A DNA stretch of 12,471 nucleotides from an uncultured Acetatifactor sp. (GCA_910589035.1 CAJUSI010000049.1:1-12471), one strand, 5' to 3'; shown: positions 1 through 7,384, counted from the stretch's first letter. A program made the numbers and translations. Notes: generated by a model not told the origin, from the sequence alone.

Positions 1-388
1 CAGACAACCCGCCCAAAATAGGATATACCAAATACATGATATATTCTATTGATACCATTATACTTGCAAAAATAACAGTATCTTGAAATCTCATTTTTGA
101 TTTAGACCAATAGATATATGGTGAAATTTTCAGAAAAGCTATCAAAAAAGCTGCCACTATGCATATTTTCATATCCATTCCGATGGCTTTTTCAAACTGG
201 AAAACAAACCCGATGGCATATATTGAGCCAATTATAAGATATACTTTTCGGGTATGATTGAGAGAAAGCATATGTAAAAATAAAATTGGATAAATCCATG
301 CAAAAATCGGGATACACCATTCTCCATTGGACATTACATAAATTAAAAAAGCTAAGATTATGAAAACTGTAAATCTGTTATTTTTCAT
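1..388 (-). CDS. Membrane protein, N-terminal part (apolipoprotein N-acyltransferase / nitrilase-like membrane segment), cut by window edge
   Basis: An uninterrupted minus-strand frame begins at ATG 388..386 and runs off the left edge after 129 codons, so only the N-terminal part is visible. A clear ribosome binding site (TAAGGAG) lies 8 bases upstream of the ATG. The protein starts MKNNRFTVFIILAFLIYVMS and is very hydrophobic, with about four predicted membrane segments split by short basic loops such as HTRK and SKSK. The pattern 'SNGEW.IP..AW.YPI..L..L' in the first 45 residues resembles the membrane portion of apolipoprotein N-acyltransferases and related nitrilase-fold membrane proteins. 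The catalytic carbon-nitrogen hydrolase domain would lie outside the window. The frame is certain; the family is a tentative match from memory, and an unrelated membrane protein remains possible. No link to the sugar operon is evident. Confidence 0.6.
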   Translation of the reverse strand, partial: MKNNRFTVFIILAFLIYVMSNGEWCIPIFAWIYPILFLHMLSLNHTRKVYLIIGSIYAIGFVFQFEKAIGMDMKICIVAAFLIAFLKISPYIYWSKSKMRFQDTVIFASIMVSIEYIMYLVYPILGGLS

Positions 389-441
389 TGCTAAACTCCT
401 TACATACATTCTCTATAAGCTTCAATCTGTAGAATTGTTCA

Positions 442-810
442 ATGTCATTATCTTACCACAAAGACATACATAATTCCATTAAATTTTGCTTAGAATCTGA
501 ATCAGATATTGGAACTGTCCATGGTATTGGTGCACTGATTATTAAAGAGATTTTCGGCATTTCGGATGATGAAATTGTCGAAAATTTAATGTTGGTCCTG
601 AAAGAGCTCCTGGGGAGTAAACGGTACAAAGATGGCCGTGCTGGAGGTAGTAAGCCCCCGCTGGATGCCCACCCGGTTCACCGTTCACCCCCCACCCCTC
701 CTCCTGCTGATAGTCCAGCCGCCGCAGGGCGCAGTTGTATTTCATACCGTTGCTTGTTTTTTATCCGTGCAACGGCATTTTGTGGTAGTTCTAATTCAGT
801 TGGGAAGTGA
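442..810 (+). CDS. Unidentified short open frame, probably a gene remnant
   Basis: This 122-codon frame starts at ATG 442, with an in-frame stop at 430..432 just upstream and no convincing ribosome binding site. The first 58 or so residues look protein-like: an acidic, helix-rich stretch including GIGALIIKEIFGISDDEIVE. After about position 640 the frame enters a G+C-rich patch and becomes proline-rich low-complexity sequence (SPPTPPPADSPAAA). That change suggests a truncated gene fused by chance to unrelated DNA. I do not recognise the family. It lies between two other incomplete genes in a degraded region, so it may not be expressed. Confidence 0.2.
   Translation: MSLSYHKDIHNSIKFCLESESDIGTVHGIGALIIKEIFGISDDEIVENLMLVLKELLGSKRYKDGRAGGSKPPLDAHPVHRSPPTPPPADSPAAAGRSCISYRCLFFIRATAFCGSSNSVGK
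640..745. other. G+C-rich patch between gene remnants
   Basis: This short stretch is much richer in G and C than the A+T-rich DNA on either side and contains long pyrimidine runs on the plus strand. It coincides with the point where the frame starting at 442 stops looking like a protein. On the minus strand it carries a peptide-like stretch around positions 716..790 (reading LPQNAVARIKNKQRYEIQLR) that has no start codon and soon degenerates. The likeliest reading is a fragment of foreign, perhaps mobile-element, DNA. No terminal repeats or transposase motifs were seen. Confidence 0.3.
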
Positions 811-852
811 ACTATCAAGAAATTGAAAAGGATTCACCAAGATTTCTGGTTA

Positions 853-1508
853 TCAATTCTTTTCTATAGGTATCCAGATTTCGCTGTAATTCATATCTTT
901 CGTATACATCTCAATATTATAATTACCTGCAAGCTAATATACCTTACAGGAGGGAAGCCACTCGCTCCATATTTTTGTATTCACATCCTGTAAAGACTTC
1001 GGCAATGCACCATAACAGGGAAATACCGCCCATTTCCCGGCCGGAATTACTCTTGTTTCCAATCCCTCAGGAACTTCGCTTGCCGGACTGTAATTATTAG
1101 CTATCAAATATTCAAAGTTTTGACCTTCAATGTCCATGCAGATCCCATACATTCCACATACGATTTTCCCATTCTCGCTTTTCATATGTTCCTGCCAAAA
1201 CTCAGGAATTTTTGATAAGAAGTTTCCGAATTGAATTTACGAGAAACTCCCATAACTGTGAACTGTTCTTTTTCCACAATTTTGTACTCTAACATAGTAC
1301 CACCCTCCAATGTAAGTTTTATTTTCAGCGGAGCAACAGAATTTAAGTTGCAATTCTTTTCTCTTGCCTGAGAAGGCGTTATCCCATGAAATTTAGTGAA
1401 TGCTTTTGCAAAGCTGTCAGGCGAACTGTATCCATACTTCAGTGCAACATCAAGCACCTTGATATTGGATGAACAAAGTTCTTGGGCAGCTAAAGTCAGA
1501 CGGCGGTG
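853..1508 (-). pseudogene. AraC-type regulator with GyrI-like effector domain, truncated and broken
   Basis: Read on the minus strand, this remnant carries the second half of an AraC helix-turn-helix (RRLTLAAQEL, then KVLDVALKYGYSSPDSFAKA, then FHGITPSQARE). It is followed by a GyrI/Rob-type effector-binding domain. Three lesions are visible. The N-terminal part of the HTH is missing: the frame meets stops at 1509..1511 and 1518..1520 and the sequence upstream is unrelated. A frameshift falls at a run of five T (1209..1213); a sixth would restore the expected join YQK-IPEFWQEHMKSENGK. An in-frame TAG at 934..936 interrupts the C-terminus, since the codons after it still read LAGNYNIEMYTKDMNYSE and then IWIPIEKN to a TGA at 853..855. 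Intact relatives are about 280-300 residues and act as effector-responsive transcription factors. Two separate partial proteins (1182..1457 and 934..1185) could be annotated here, but both belong to one dead gene. Confidence 0.85.
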
Positions 1509-1782
1509 TTACTGTGATCAAGAAAAGTATGTAAATAGGTGCAATCAACTGGAGAATAAAGCAAAATCTATAACCGTGCCAGATGTTTGGCACACTTTAA
1601 GAAAGTTTCTCGATAGATACGCTTTCCCCCCCGGCTCGCTCGTCGTCTGCGTCTGGCTTTTTTGAGATAAGCAACCATTTTGGAGGAATACCCCTTGCAG
1701 CCAGTAAGAATCATGTGACTTTACTTTGAAAATGCTTTCGGCTGGGAGTATAATATTGGCCTCGGCGGCTGACTTTCTCGGT
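1509..1782. other. Gene-free stretch between the pseudogene and the operon end
   Basis: No recognisable gene is present in these 274 bases. The AraC remnant ends abruptly at the left border, and the last operon gene stops at the right border. I saw no hairpin followed by a U-tract downstream of that gene on the minus strand, so the operon terminator is not obvious. The only secondary-structure candidate is a small inverted repeat at 1576..1593. Confidence 0.5.
1576..1593. repeat. Small inverted repeat (GTGCCA / TGGCAC)
   Basis: GTGCCA (1576..1581) and TGGCAC (1588..1593) can pair across a six-base loop. It lies about 190 bases downstream of the operon's last stop codon. Neither strand has a proper U-tract after it, so it is at best a weak transcription end or a chance palindrome. 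Confidence 0.3.
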
Positions 1783-3420
1783 CTATCTTTCCTTTAAATA
1801 CATCCTCGCTTCATAAGGCCGCAGAAGCATGGTCTGGCCTGTGTCTTTATAATTCCCGATAAGCAGCCTCGCAGAATGATCAAAGCAGCCTGCCTGGCAG
1901 CTTACTGTCTTATCATAAAAATTACAGATGACAATCAGCTGGGTCCGGGCATCTGTCCTTGTGTATGCAAAAATATTTTCATCCGTTTCCAATAGCATTT
2001 GGAATCTGCCCTCTATAAATACAGGATATTTCTTCCGCAGACGAATCAGCTCCTGATAGCATCTGAAAACAGAATCCTCATCCTCTGTCTGCTTTGCGGC
2101 ATTAATTTCCCTGTAGTTGGGATTGACTCTCAGCCAGGGCTTTCCCTCCGTAAATCCTGCATTTTCCCTGTCGTTCCACTGCATCGGCGTTCTTGCGTTA
2201 TCCCGGCTTTTCGCATAAATGGAATGCATGATATCCTCTTTTGTATATCCTGCCTCCAAACGCTCTTTATATAAATTCAGCGTCTCAATGTCACGATACT
2301 CTTCAATCCCGTATTGTACATTGGTCATGCCAAGCTCCTCGCCCTGATAGATATATGGAGTCCCCTGCATTCCGTGCAACAGGATTGCCAGCATTTTCGC
2401 AGATTCCACGCGGTATCTTCCGTCATTTCCCCATCGTGAGACAATTCTGGGCAAATCATGGTTATTCCAGAAAAGGCTGTTCCAGCCCTTTTCATATAGT
2501 TCCCTCTGCCATCGCCCAAATACTTCTTTCAGCTTCAAAAAAGGCAATGGCGCTAAATCCCATTTCTCTTTTCCCTCTATCTGATCCAGACAGATATGTT
2601 CAAACTGGAATACCATGGATAACTCGCTGCCATCCGGATTGCTGTATAACTTTGCCAAATCTATGGTTGCTCCCCATGCTTCTCCGACAGTGACCAAATC
2701 TGCTTTCCGGAATGTCTCCCTGCTCAGTTCCCGGATAAATTCATGCAGCCTGGGGCCATTGTTTGTGATTTTTTTGTCCGGTTCTTTTGCGATCTGGTCG
2801 ATTACATCCAGCCGGAAACCACCGACTCCTTTCGAAATCCACCAATTGATCATGTGGTAAATTTCCTGGCGCAGTCTCGGATTCTCCCAGTTCAAATCCG
2901 GCTGTTTTACAGAAAACTGATGAAAATAATACTGTTTTACTTCCGGAACCCACTCCCATGCCGATCCTCCAAAAGCTGCCCGCATATCATTAGGGGGTAT
3001 CCCTTCTGCGCCGTCTCTCCAGACATAATAGTCATGGTATGGGTTATCCCTGCTCTTCCTGGCCTCCTGAAACCAGTAATGCTCATCTGAAGAATGGTTC
3101 AATACCAGATCCATTATAATTTTTATATGGCGCTTTTCCGCCTCCTGAATCAGTTCTTCCATATCCTTTAAAGTCCCAAACATAGGATCAATATCCTGAT
3201 AATCAGAAATATCATATCCATTGTCATCCTGAGGGGATTTACATACAGGACATAACCAGATTGCATCTATCCCCAGGTTTTCCAGATAGTCCAGTTTCGA
3301 GATGATCCCCTGCAGATCACCTATGCCGTCATGATTGCTGTCTGCAAAGCTGCGGGGATAAATCTCATAGATTACCGCATTTTTCCACCATTGGCAATTG
3401 CCTGCCCTATTCATTTCCAT
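1783..3420 (-). CDS. GH13 oligo-1,6-glucosidase (isomaltase / dextran glucosidase type)
   Basis: This cytoplasmic glycoside hydrolase should release glucose from the non-reducing ends of isomalto-oligosaccharides. Positions are numbered from the TTG at 3423, giving 546 residues, the family's usual length; subtract one for ATG 3420. It opens with WWKNAVIYEIYPRSFADSN and a calcium-site-like loop DSNHDGIGD (28-36). The conserved GH13 regions are DLVLNH (105-110), GFRLDVID with nucleophile D206, TVGEAW with acid/base E248, and NNHDLPR with D323, followed by GTPYIYQGEELGM and ARTPMQW. Val207 directly follows the nucleophile; in this subfamily (GH13_31 and relatives) Val at that site marks alpha-1,6 specificity and Thr marks alpha-1,4. 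There is no signal peptide. The AGGAGGAG at 3433..3440 sits 9 bases before TTG 3423 and 12 before ATG 3420, so the start is ambiguous by one codon. It is the last gene of the operon, 42 bases after the dextranase. Family is near certain; the exact substrate is inferred. Confidence 0.95.
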   Translation of the reverse strand: MEMNRAGNCQWWKNAVIYEIYPRSFADSNHDGIGDLQGIISKLDYLENLGIDAIWLCPVCKSPQDDNGYDISDYQDIDPMFGTLKDMEELIQEAEKRHIKIIMDLVLNHSSDEHYWFQEARKSRDNPYHDYYVWRDGAEGIPPNDMRAAFGGSAWEWVPEVKQYYFHQFSVKQPDLNWENPRLRQEIYHMINWWISKGVGGFRLDVIDQIAKEPDKKITNNGPRLHEFIRELSRETFRKADLVTVGEAWGATIDLAKLYSNPDGSELSMVFQFEHICLDQIEGKEKWDLAPLPFLKLKEVFGRWQRELYEKGWNSLFWNNHDLPRIVSRWGNDGRYRVESAKMLAILLHGMQGTPYIYQGEELGMTNVQYGIEEYRDIETLNLYKERLEAGYTKEDIMHSIYAKSRDNARTPMQWNDRENAGFTEGKPWLRVNPNYREINAAKQTEDEDSVFRCYQELIRLRKKYPVFIEGRFQMLLETDENIFAYTRTDARTQLIVICNFYDKTVSCQAGCFDHSARLLIGNYKDTGQTMLLRPYEARMYLKER

Positions 3421-3462
3421 CAATTTATCATTCTCCTCCTACCGCCTACTCTACACTCTGAC

Positions 3463-5376
3463 CTATTTCATGTAAACCATATCCCAATACGCAAGCGAGG
3501 GTACTTCAAACGTAATGTACCGGCCGTCAGCATCTTCCCCCTTTTCAAACGGCAGTTCTCTGCTCTTCCCGCCGTCCAGAGAAAAAGAGGCCATTTGAAC
3601 CTGCGCCACATCCCTCTCCGTGTAATACTTCACCGCCAGATTCTCCACATATGCAGGAGCTTCCTTTTTCCCCCTCTCATCACGCCACTCATTATCTGTC
3701 CCAAGCAGATTTATCAGATGAAGCATCTCATATTCCCCGTCTGCTCTGGTATAAGACCATATAGTGTCGCTCTGCCCGTTTTTACTCACCTGATACCCTG
3801 CAATCTCAACCCTGTTCTCCGTGGTATACTGCCCATCCCTTAGCAGGTTCTCATATGCCACCGTAAAATCTGCCAGCTTTACCATAGCCTCCTGCAATTC
3901 ATCCCCCATGGGTATATCATCGTCCGGATAATACTCCACATGAAGCATATGGTTTCCGCTTCCTATCTCAAGGCGCGAGCCGCCTGCTGCATACACCGCC
4001 GCATCACACAGCAGCACGCCTGGAGCATTCAAAGTCCCCGTGGTCTTATAATAATTGATATAGGCTTTCACTACCAGAGACTTTCCCTTTCCATCTGCGG
4101 AATATGTTTTGCTCTCTTCCATTGTTCTCTCAATTTCCGTCGCCAGCGACTGATAGGTATTATACGGCACTCCATTCCTGTCCTGATCCCAGGGCCAGAA
4201 CTCTGTATAAAGCACATCCGCATTGCTGGTATTCACCTGCTCTATCCCCTGTGCCCCCACCGGGTTAAAGGATAAATAGCGTTCTCCCAGGGCATCCTTC
4301 GCGGCATTCAGAAACTGTCGGTATGTTTCCTTCACCTCATAAACCGCCTCTCCGTCTTCTCCTGTTCCCAGGGGATTTCCAGAAGCATCCGTCATCTTTC
4401 CCCATTCCCCCACAGTATCCCCATGCCATCCGTCAAAGTCCAGCACCTCAAAAATATGGTTTTCCTGGGAAAAAATATGTTTCTGCCAATCTGGGTTCAA
4501 TGGATTCATGAAGTACAGGTTCCCATTTCCAGAGGGGGATGAGCCCATCTTAAATGTGAACATTCCTTCTCCCCGTTCATTATCCGGCGCAAAATAAATC
4601 TGCCAGCCGGCCGCTTCTGTAGGATTTCCGCCAGCATCTTTTACAAAGCTGTCCGTCCCGGCATAAATCATGTTATATGCCATGTTAACCATATTCCTGT
4701 CATGGGCATATTGGATATAATCCCGAACCGTCTCCCCATAGATTTTCCGGCCTGACCAATCCTCCCATACTCCAAGGGACTGCCTGGTAACCTCCGGCGG
4801 CAGCGGCTCATGATGCAAGGCATGCCAGTCATAATATTCGATTGCATTGATGTGATACCTGTTCATCTGCCCAATGATTTCTTCCGCAGCCTCATCTTCC
4901 CCGTAATCGCATAAATACCCATAACGGGGAAATTTCAGCCAATCAGAAGAGACATCAATCCCAACCGTATCCTGTGAAATACAATTCCCTTTCCCATCTG
5001 TCACCTGCAGACAGATCAGGTAACCTTGGTAGTCAGAATCCGGCGTCTGCCACTTCAAGGCCAATTCCTTTTCCTCTCCCGGTTTAAGAGCCAAGTCCTG
5101 CTGTTCCGAATATACCACCTGATCCAAATGATACACTTTCATATCAAGCAGAATATCATCCGCTGTTTCTTCCATTACATTCCTGACGGTCACCGTTATT
5201 GCCGCTTCCTCTTTCGGAGCATATCTTGCCTTATCTGTTCCATTCACTATGATTTCCAGCTGCCCCTCTTCGTATCGTCTCGTATTGCTGTTTCTATATA
5301 AAACAAGCGCCAATCCACAAATAACCAATATAATAAATATTCCTGCCATTCTATATTTTTTCCTGTGCGATTTCAT
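3463..5376 (-). CDS. GH66 dextranase, membrane-anchored
   Basis: GH66 enzymes are endo-acting dextranases or cycloisomaltooligosaccharide glucanotransferases that cut alpha-1,6-glucan. The 637-residue product has a basic N-terminus and one hydrophobic segment (about 10-27), acting as signal anchor or signal peptide. A beta-rich Ig-like domain follows (about 38-142), then the catalytic barrel (about 148-500) and a C-terminal beta domain. The catalytic motifs are DFDGWHGDTVGEWG, with candidate nucleophile D320, and YTEFWPW, with candidate acid/base E392. Their 72-residue spacing agrees with what I recall for characterised GH66 enzymes. The CBM35 insertion typical of the glucanotransferases is absent, so dextranase is the better call. 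There is no LPXTG or S-layer domain, and LVIC is a poor lipobox, so the protein is either anchored by its N-terminus or released. It starts 25 bases after the YtcP-type permease, behind an unusual G7 tract instead of a normal AGGAGG. Confidence 0.92.
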   Translation of the reverse strand: MKSHRKKYRMAGIFIILVICGLALVLYRNSNTRRYEEGQLEIIVNGTDKARYAPKEEAAITVTVRNVMEETADDILLDMKVYHLDQVVYSEQQDLALKPGEEKELALKWQTPDSDYQGYLICLQVTDGKGNCISQDTVGIDVSSDWLKFPRYGYLCDYGEDEAAEEIIGQMNRYHINAIEYYDWHALHHEPLPPEVTRQSLGVWEDWSGRKIYGETVRDYIQYAHDRNMVNMAYNMIYAGTDSFVKDAGGNPTEAAGWQIYFAPDNERGEGMFTFKMGSSPSGNGNLYFMNPLNPDWQKHIFSQENHIFEVLDFDGWHGDTVGEWGKMTDASGNPLGTGEDGEAVYEVKETYRQFLNAAKDALGERYLSFNPVGAQGIEQVNTSNADVLYTEFWPWDQDRNGVPYNTYQSLATEIERTMEESKTYSADGKGKSLVVKAYINYYKTTGTLNAPGVLLCDAAVYAAGGSRLEIGSGNHMLHVEYYPDDDIPMGDELQEAMVKLADFTVAYENLLRDGQYTTENRVEIAGYQVSKNGQSDTIWSYTRADGEYEMLHLINLLGTDNEWRDERGKKEAPAYVENLAVKYYTERDVAQVQMASFSLDGGKSRELPFEKGEDADGRYITFEVPSLAYWDMVYMK

Positions 5377-5380
5377 TTTT

Positions 5381-5388
5381 ACCCCCCC
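5381..5388 (-). promoter_or_regulatory. G-tract ribosome binding site of the dextranase gene
   Basis: On the minus strand the only purine-rich element before ATG 5376 is a run of seven G followed by TAAAA. It replaces the AGGAGG seen before the other operon genes. It should pair only partly with 16S rRNA, and homopolymeric G runs are prone to length change. Confidence 0.5.
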
Positions 5389-5401
5389 ATGGCCTTTTAA
5401 A

Positions 5402-6295
5402 TCATTCTTTTACAGACCCCATCACCATCCCGGTAATCAGATATTTCTGCAATATCGGATAAATCATGAGAAGCGGAATTACCGCCACCACGATTTTGGC
5501 AGCATTCAGATTTCTGTTGGAAAGCTCTGTCACGTTTTCCAATGTACTGCTGGATGCGCCGCTTTTCAGCAATTGCTGGATGTCCACATTCAGAGACTGT
5601 ATGTACGTCATAATCGGATAGTCCTCCAGCTTCTGCATATAAATCAGACCACTGAAAAAGTCATTCCAGCTTCCCACAATACTGAACAGGGACACCGTAG
5701 CCAGACATGGTTTTGCACAAGGTATCATAATTTTCAACAATACCTGAAAGGGACTTGCCCCATCGATCAGTGCGGCCTCCTCCAAGGACTTTGGAATTCC
5801 CAGGAAAAAATTCATCAGCAGAATAACATTAAAAATCGGAAGCGCGCCAGGCAGCACCAATGCCCAGATTGAATTTAGCATCCCCAGATTCCTCACCAAA
5901 ATATAGGTGGGTATCATCCCCCCATTGAACAGCATGGCAAATATCAGGAGATTCATATATATATTTCTGGCCCGGAATTCCTTTTTGCTTTTTGTCATTG
6001 CATAAGCCATAGGCACGGTTACCGCCAGATTCAGAAGCAGCGCCAGAAATACCCGGATTACGGAAATCATAAAAGAACGCCAGAACTGACCATCCGAAAC
6101 AATCTTGTCATAGGCAATCAGGGTAAAGTCCACGGGCAGGATTCCCACCTTATTTGCGGAGACCGCCGCGCTGCCGCTCAGCGAAATCGCCACGATATTC
6201 AACAATGGAAACAGGCACCCAAGGCCCAGCAGTATCACAATGATATAAATAATCGTAATCCTCACTCTGGAATGAAAACTTTTATTGTCAATCAT
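5402..6295 (-). CDS. Sugar ABC transporter permease, YtcP/AraQ-type (CUT1)
   Basis: This is the second membrane subunit of a carbohydrate importer. The 297-residue product has about six hydrophobic segments, beginning with TIIYIIVILLGLGCLFPLLN. The EAA loop that contacts the ATPase is at about 173-192: EEAALIDGASPFQVLLKIMI, then P. The signature MIPTYILVRNLGMLN and the C-terminus (LITGMVMGSVKE) are typical of the YtcP branch. The chosen start, ATG 6295, follows a near-perfect AGGAGGTGA (6301..6309) by 5 bases. A GTG at 6304 would add three residues but lies inside that site. The upstream permease's TAG stop (6310..6308) overlaps the same ribosome binding site, so the two permeases are probably translationally coupled. 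No ATPase gene is in the operon, so a shared MsmK/UgpC-type ATPase encoded elsewhere is expected. Likely cargo is isomalto-oligosaccharide, inferred from the flanking hydrolases. Confidence 0.93.
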   Translation of the reverse strand: MIDNKSFHSRVRITIIYIIVILLGLGCLFPLLNIVAISLSGSAAVSANKVGILPVDFTLIAYDKIVSDGQFWRSFMISVIRVFLALLLNLAVTVPMAYAMTKSKKEFRARNIYMNLLIFAMLFNGGMIPTYILVRNLGMLNSIWALVLPGALPIFNVILLMNFFLGIPKSLEEAALIDGASPFQVLLKIMIPCAKPCLATVSLFSIVGSWNDFFSGLIYMQKLEDYPIMTYIQSLNVDIQQLLKSGASSSTLENVTELSNRNLNAAKIVVAVIPLLMIYPILQKYLITGMVMGSVKE

Positions 6296-6307
6296 CTGTC
6301 TCACCTC

Positions 6308-7249
6308 CTAGAAAATTTTCTGATCCGTCAGCTTCTTTGTCATCGCGTTTGCCGACAAGAGCAGCACCATTCCCACCACAGAACGGCACAGCCCTACCGC
6401 CGCACCGAAGCTATATTGCCTTCCCACCAGCCCGATTCGGTATACATAGGTATCAAGAACGTCGCCTGTCTCATACACGATAGGAGAATATAGGTTATAA
6501 ATCTGGTCAAACCCAGCGCTGAGTATACTGGTCAGATTCATGGCTGTCATCAGGAGGATAATCGGCAGCATTCCGGGAAGCGTCACATTCCAGACCCTTT
6601 TCCACCAGGAAGCCCCGTCCATGGTTGCCGCTTCATGCAGTCCCGGATCGATAGAGGTGATCGCGGCAAGATACACTACGGAGCTGTAGCCAAATTCTTT
6701 CCATACATCCGTTCCGATAATCAATCCCGGGAAAACCTTGCTGTTTCCGAGAAAATTAATTTTATCAAGCCCAATCGCCGCAATGAACTGGTTCACCGAT
6801 CCATCCAGCCCAAACAGGTTTGTCACTACGGAAGCCAGCACGACCCATGACAGAAAATGAGGCAGATATACGATGGTCTGTACTGTTTTTTTCATAAATT
6901 TTATCCTGATTTCATTTAACAGGATGGAGAACGCGATGGCAATCACCATTCCAAATATCATCTTTCCAAGCGCTATCACCACTGTATTCCGTATAATTTT
7001 CCCTATGTCCGGCAATTGAAACATATAGATGAAATGCTTCAGGCCTACAAACTCAGACCGGAAAAACCCTTTGGCCGGAACAAAATCCTGAAATGCCATA
7101 ATAACACCGAACATGGGAATATAGCTGAACAAAATCAGGAAGAACAATCCCGGGAACACCATGAAATGATAGGACATCTCAGAGCGCCGCTTTACTGCCG
7201 CCCTTTTACGGGATGCACTTCCTCCCTCTTTATGCTTGATTCTTTCCAT
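6308..7249 (-). CDS. Sugar ABC transporter permease, LplB-type (CUT1)
   Basis: This is the first membrane subunit of the same importer, 313 residues from ATG 7249. A basic cytoplasmic N-terminus (MERIKHKEGGSASRKRAAVK) precedes about six membrane segments, the first around MVFPGLFFLILFSYIPMFGV. The LplB-branch features FQDFVPAKG.F.SEFVGLKHF and PHFLSWVV are present. The EAA loop reads EAATMDGASWWKRVWNVTLP, at about 206-225. An in-frame ATG at 7279 would extend the protein by ten residues, but it has no ribosome binding site and lies in the spacer beside a strong hairpin. ATG 7249 is preceded by TGGAGGT (7254..7260) with 5 bases between the GGAGG and the start, so it is preferred. The gene sits 135 bases after the binding-protein gene, the longest gap in the operon, and overlaps the ribosome binding site of the next permease. 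Confidence 0.93.
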   Translation of the reverse strand: MERIKHKEGGSASRKRAAVKRRSEMSYHFMVFPGLFFLILFSYIPMFGVIMAFQDFVPAKGFFRSEFVGLKHFIYMFQLPDIGKIIRNTVVIALGKMIFGMVIAIAFSILLNEIRIKFMKKTVQTIVYLPHFLSWVVLASVVTNLFGLDGSVNQFIAAIGLDKINFLGNSKVFPGLIIGTDVWKEFGYSSVVYLAAITSIDPGLHEAATMDGASWWKRVWNVTLPGMLPIILLMTAMNLTSILSAGFDQIYNLYSPIVYETGDVLDTYVYRIGLVGRQYSFGAAVGLCRSVVGMVLLLSANAMTKKLTDQKIF

Positions 7250-7254
7250 GAAAA

Positions 7255-7260
7255 CCTCCA
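7255..7260 (-). promoter_or_regulatory. Ribosome binding site that sets the LplB-type permease start
   Basis: TGGAGG on the minus strand is followed by TTTTC and then ATG 7249. It supports this start over the in-frame ATG 30 bases upstream. Confidence 0.7.
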
Positions 7261-7290
7261 TTCTACAGCCGTTTTTCATCTACGGTTTCA

Positions 7291-7319
7291 TACAGCCATG
7301 CCGCTTTGGCATGGCTGTA
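7291..7319 (-). repeat. Perfect 12-bp hairpin in the binding-protein/permease spacer
   Basis: TACAGCCATGCC (7291..7302) is the exact reverse complement of GGCATGGCTGTA (7308..7319), with a five-base loop. On the transcript it lies 65 bases after the binding-protein stop and 42 bases before the permease start. No U-tract follows (the sequence continues TGAAACC), so it is not a standard terminator. The position fits an mRNA-stabilising or processing hairpin that keeps binding-protein message in excess over permease message. Confidence 0.8.
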
Positions 7320-7343
7320 ATCTCAATCGAAATACATATATTT

Positions 7344-7381
7344 CATTGGAATGCACTTCTTCCATTGGAATGTACTTCTTC
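7344..7381 (-). repeat. 19-bp tandem duplication just after the binding-protein stop
   Basis: CATTGGAATGCACTTCTTC (7344..7362) is followed directly by CATTGGAATGTACTTCTTC (7363..7381), differing at one base, and then by a CATT that begins a third copy. The second copy ends 3 bases from the stop codon (7385..7387) of the binding-protein gene. The array lies between that stop and the 12-bp hairpin. It appears to be a local duplication of unknown role. Confidence 0.85.
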
Positions 7382-7384
7382 CAT

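Noticed and set aside
542..745. A 67-codon minus-strand frame (MKYNCALRRLDYQQ...)
   Set aside because: It runs through the G+C-rich patch and then antisense to the 442 frame, changes character midway, and has no family likeness.
1396..1665. An 89-codon plus-strand frame crossing the edge of the AraC remnant
   Set aside because: Its first half is antisense to the remnant's helix-turn-helix region and its second half is unrelated sequence, so it is a chance frame.
1568..1714. A 48-codon minus-strand frame encoding a very basic peptide (ARRRRRASRGGKR core)
   Set aside because: No ribosome binding site, no recognised family, and it sits in degraded intergenic DNA. It could be a remnant but cannot be supported as a gene.
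5307..5325. Lipoprotein modification of the dextranase at Cys20 (LVIC)
   Set aside because: Ile at the position before Cys does not fit the usual Gly/Ala/Ser requirement, so a signal anchor or ordinary signal peptide is likelier.
7291..7319. The 12-bp hairpin as a rho-independent terminator
   Set aside because: No U-tract follows on either strand, and the downstream genes have no separate promoter that I can see.
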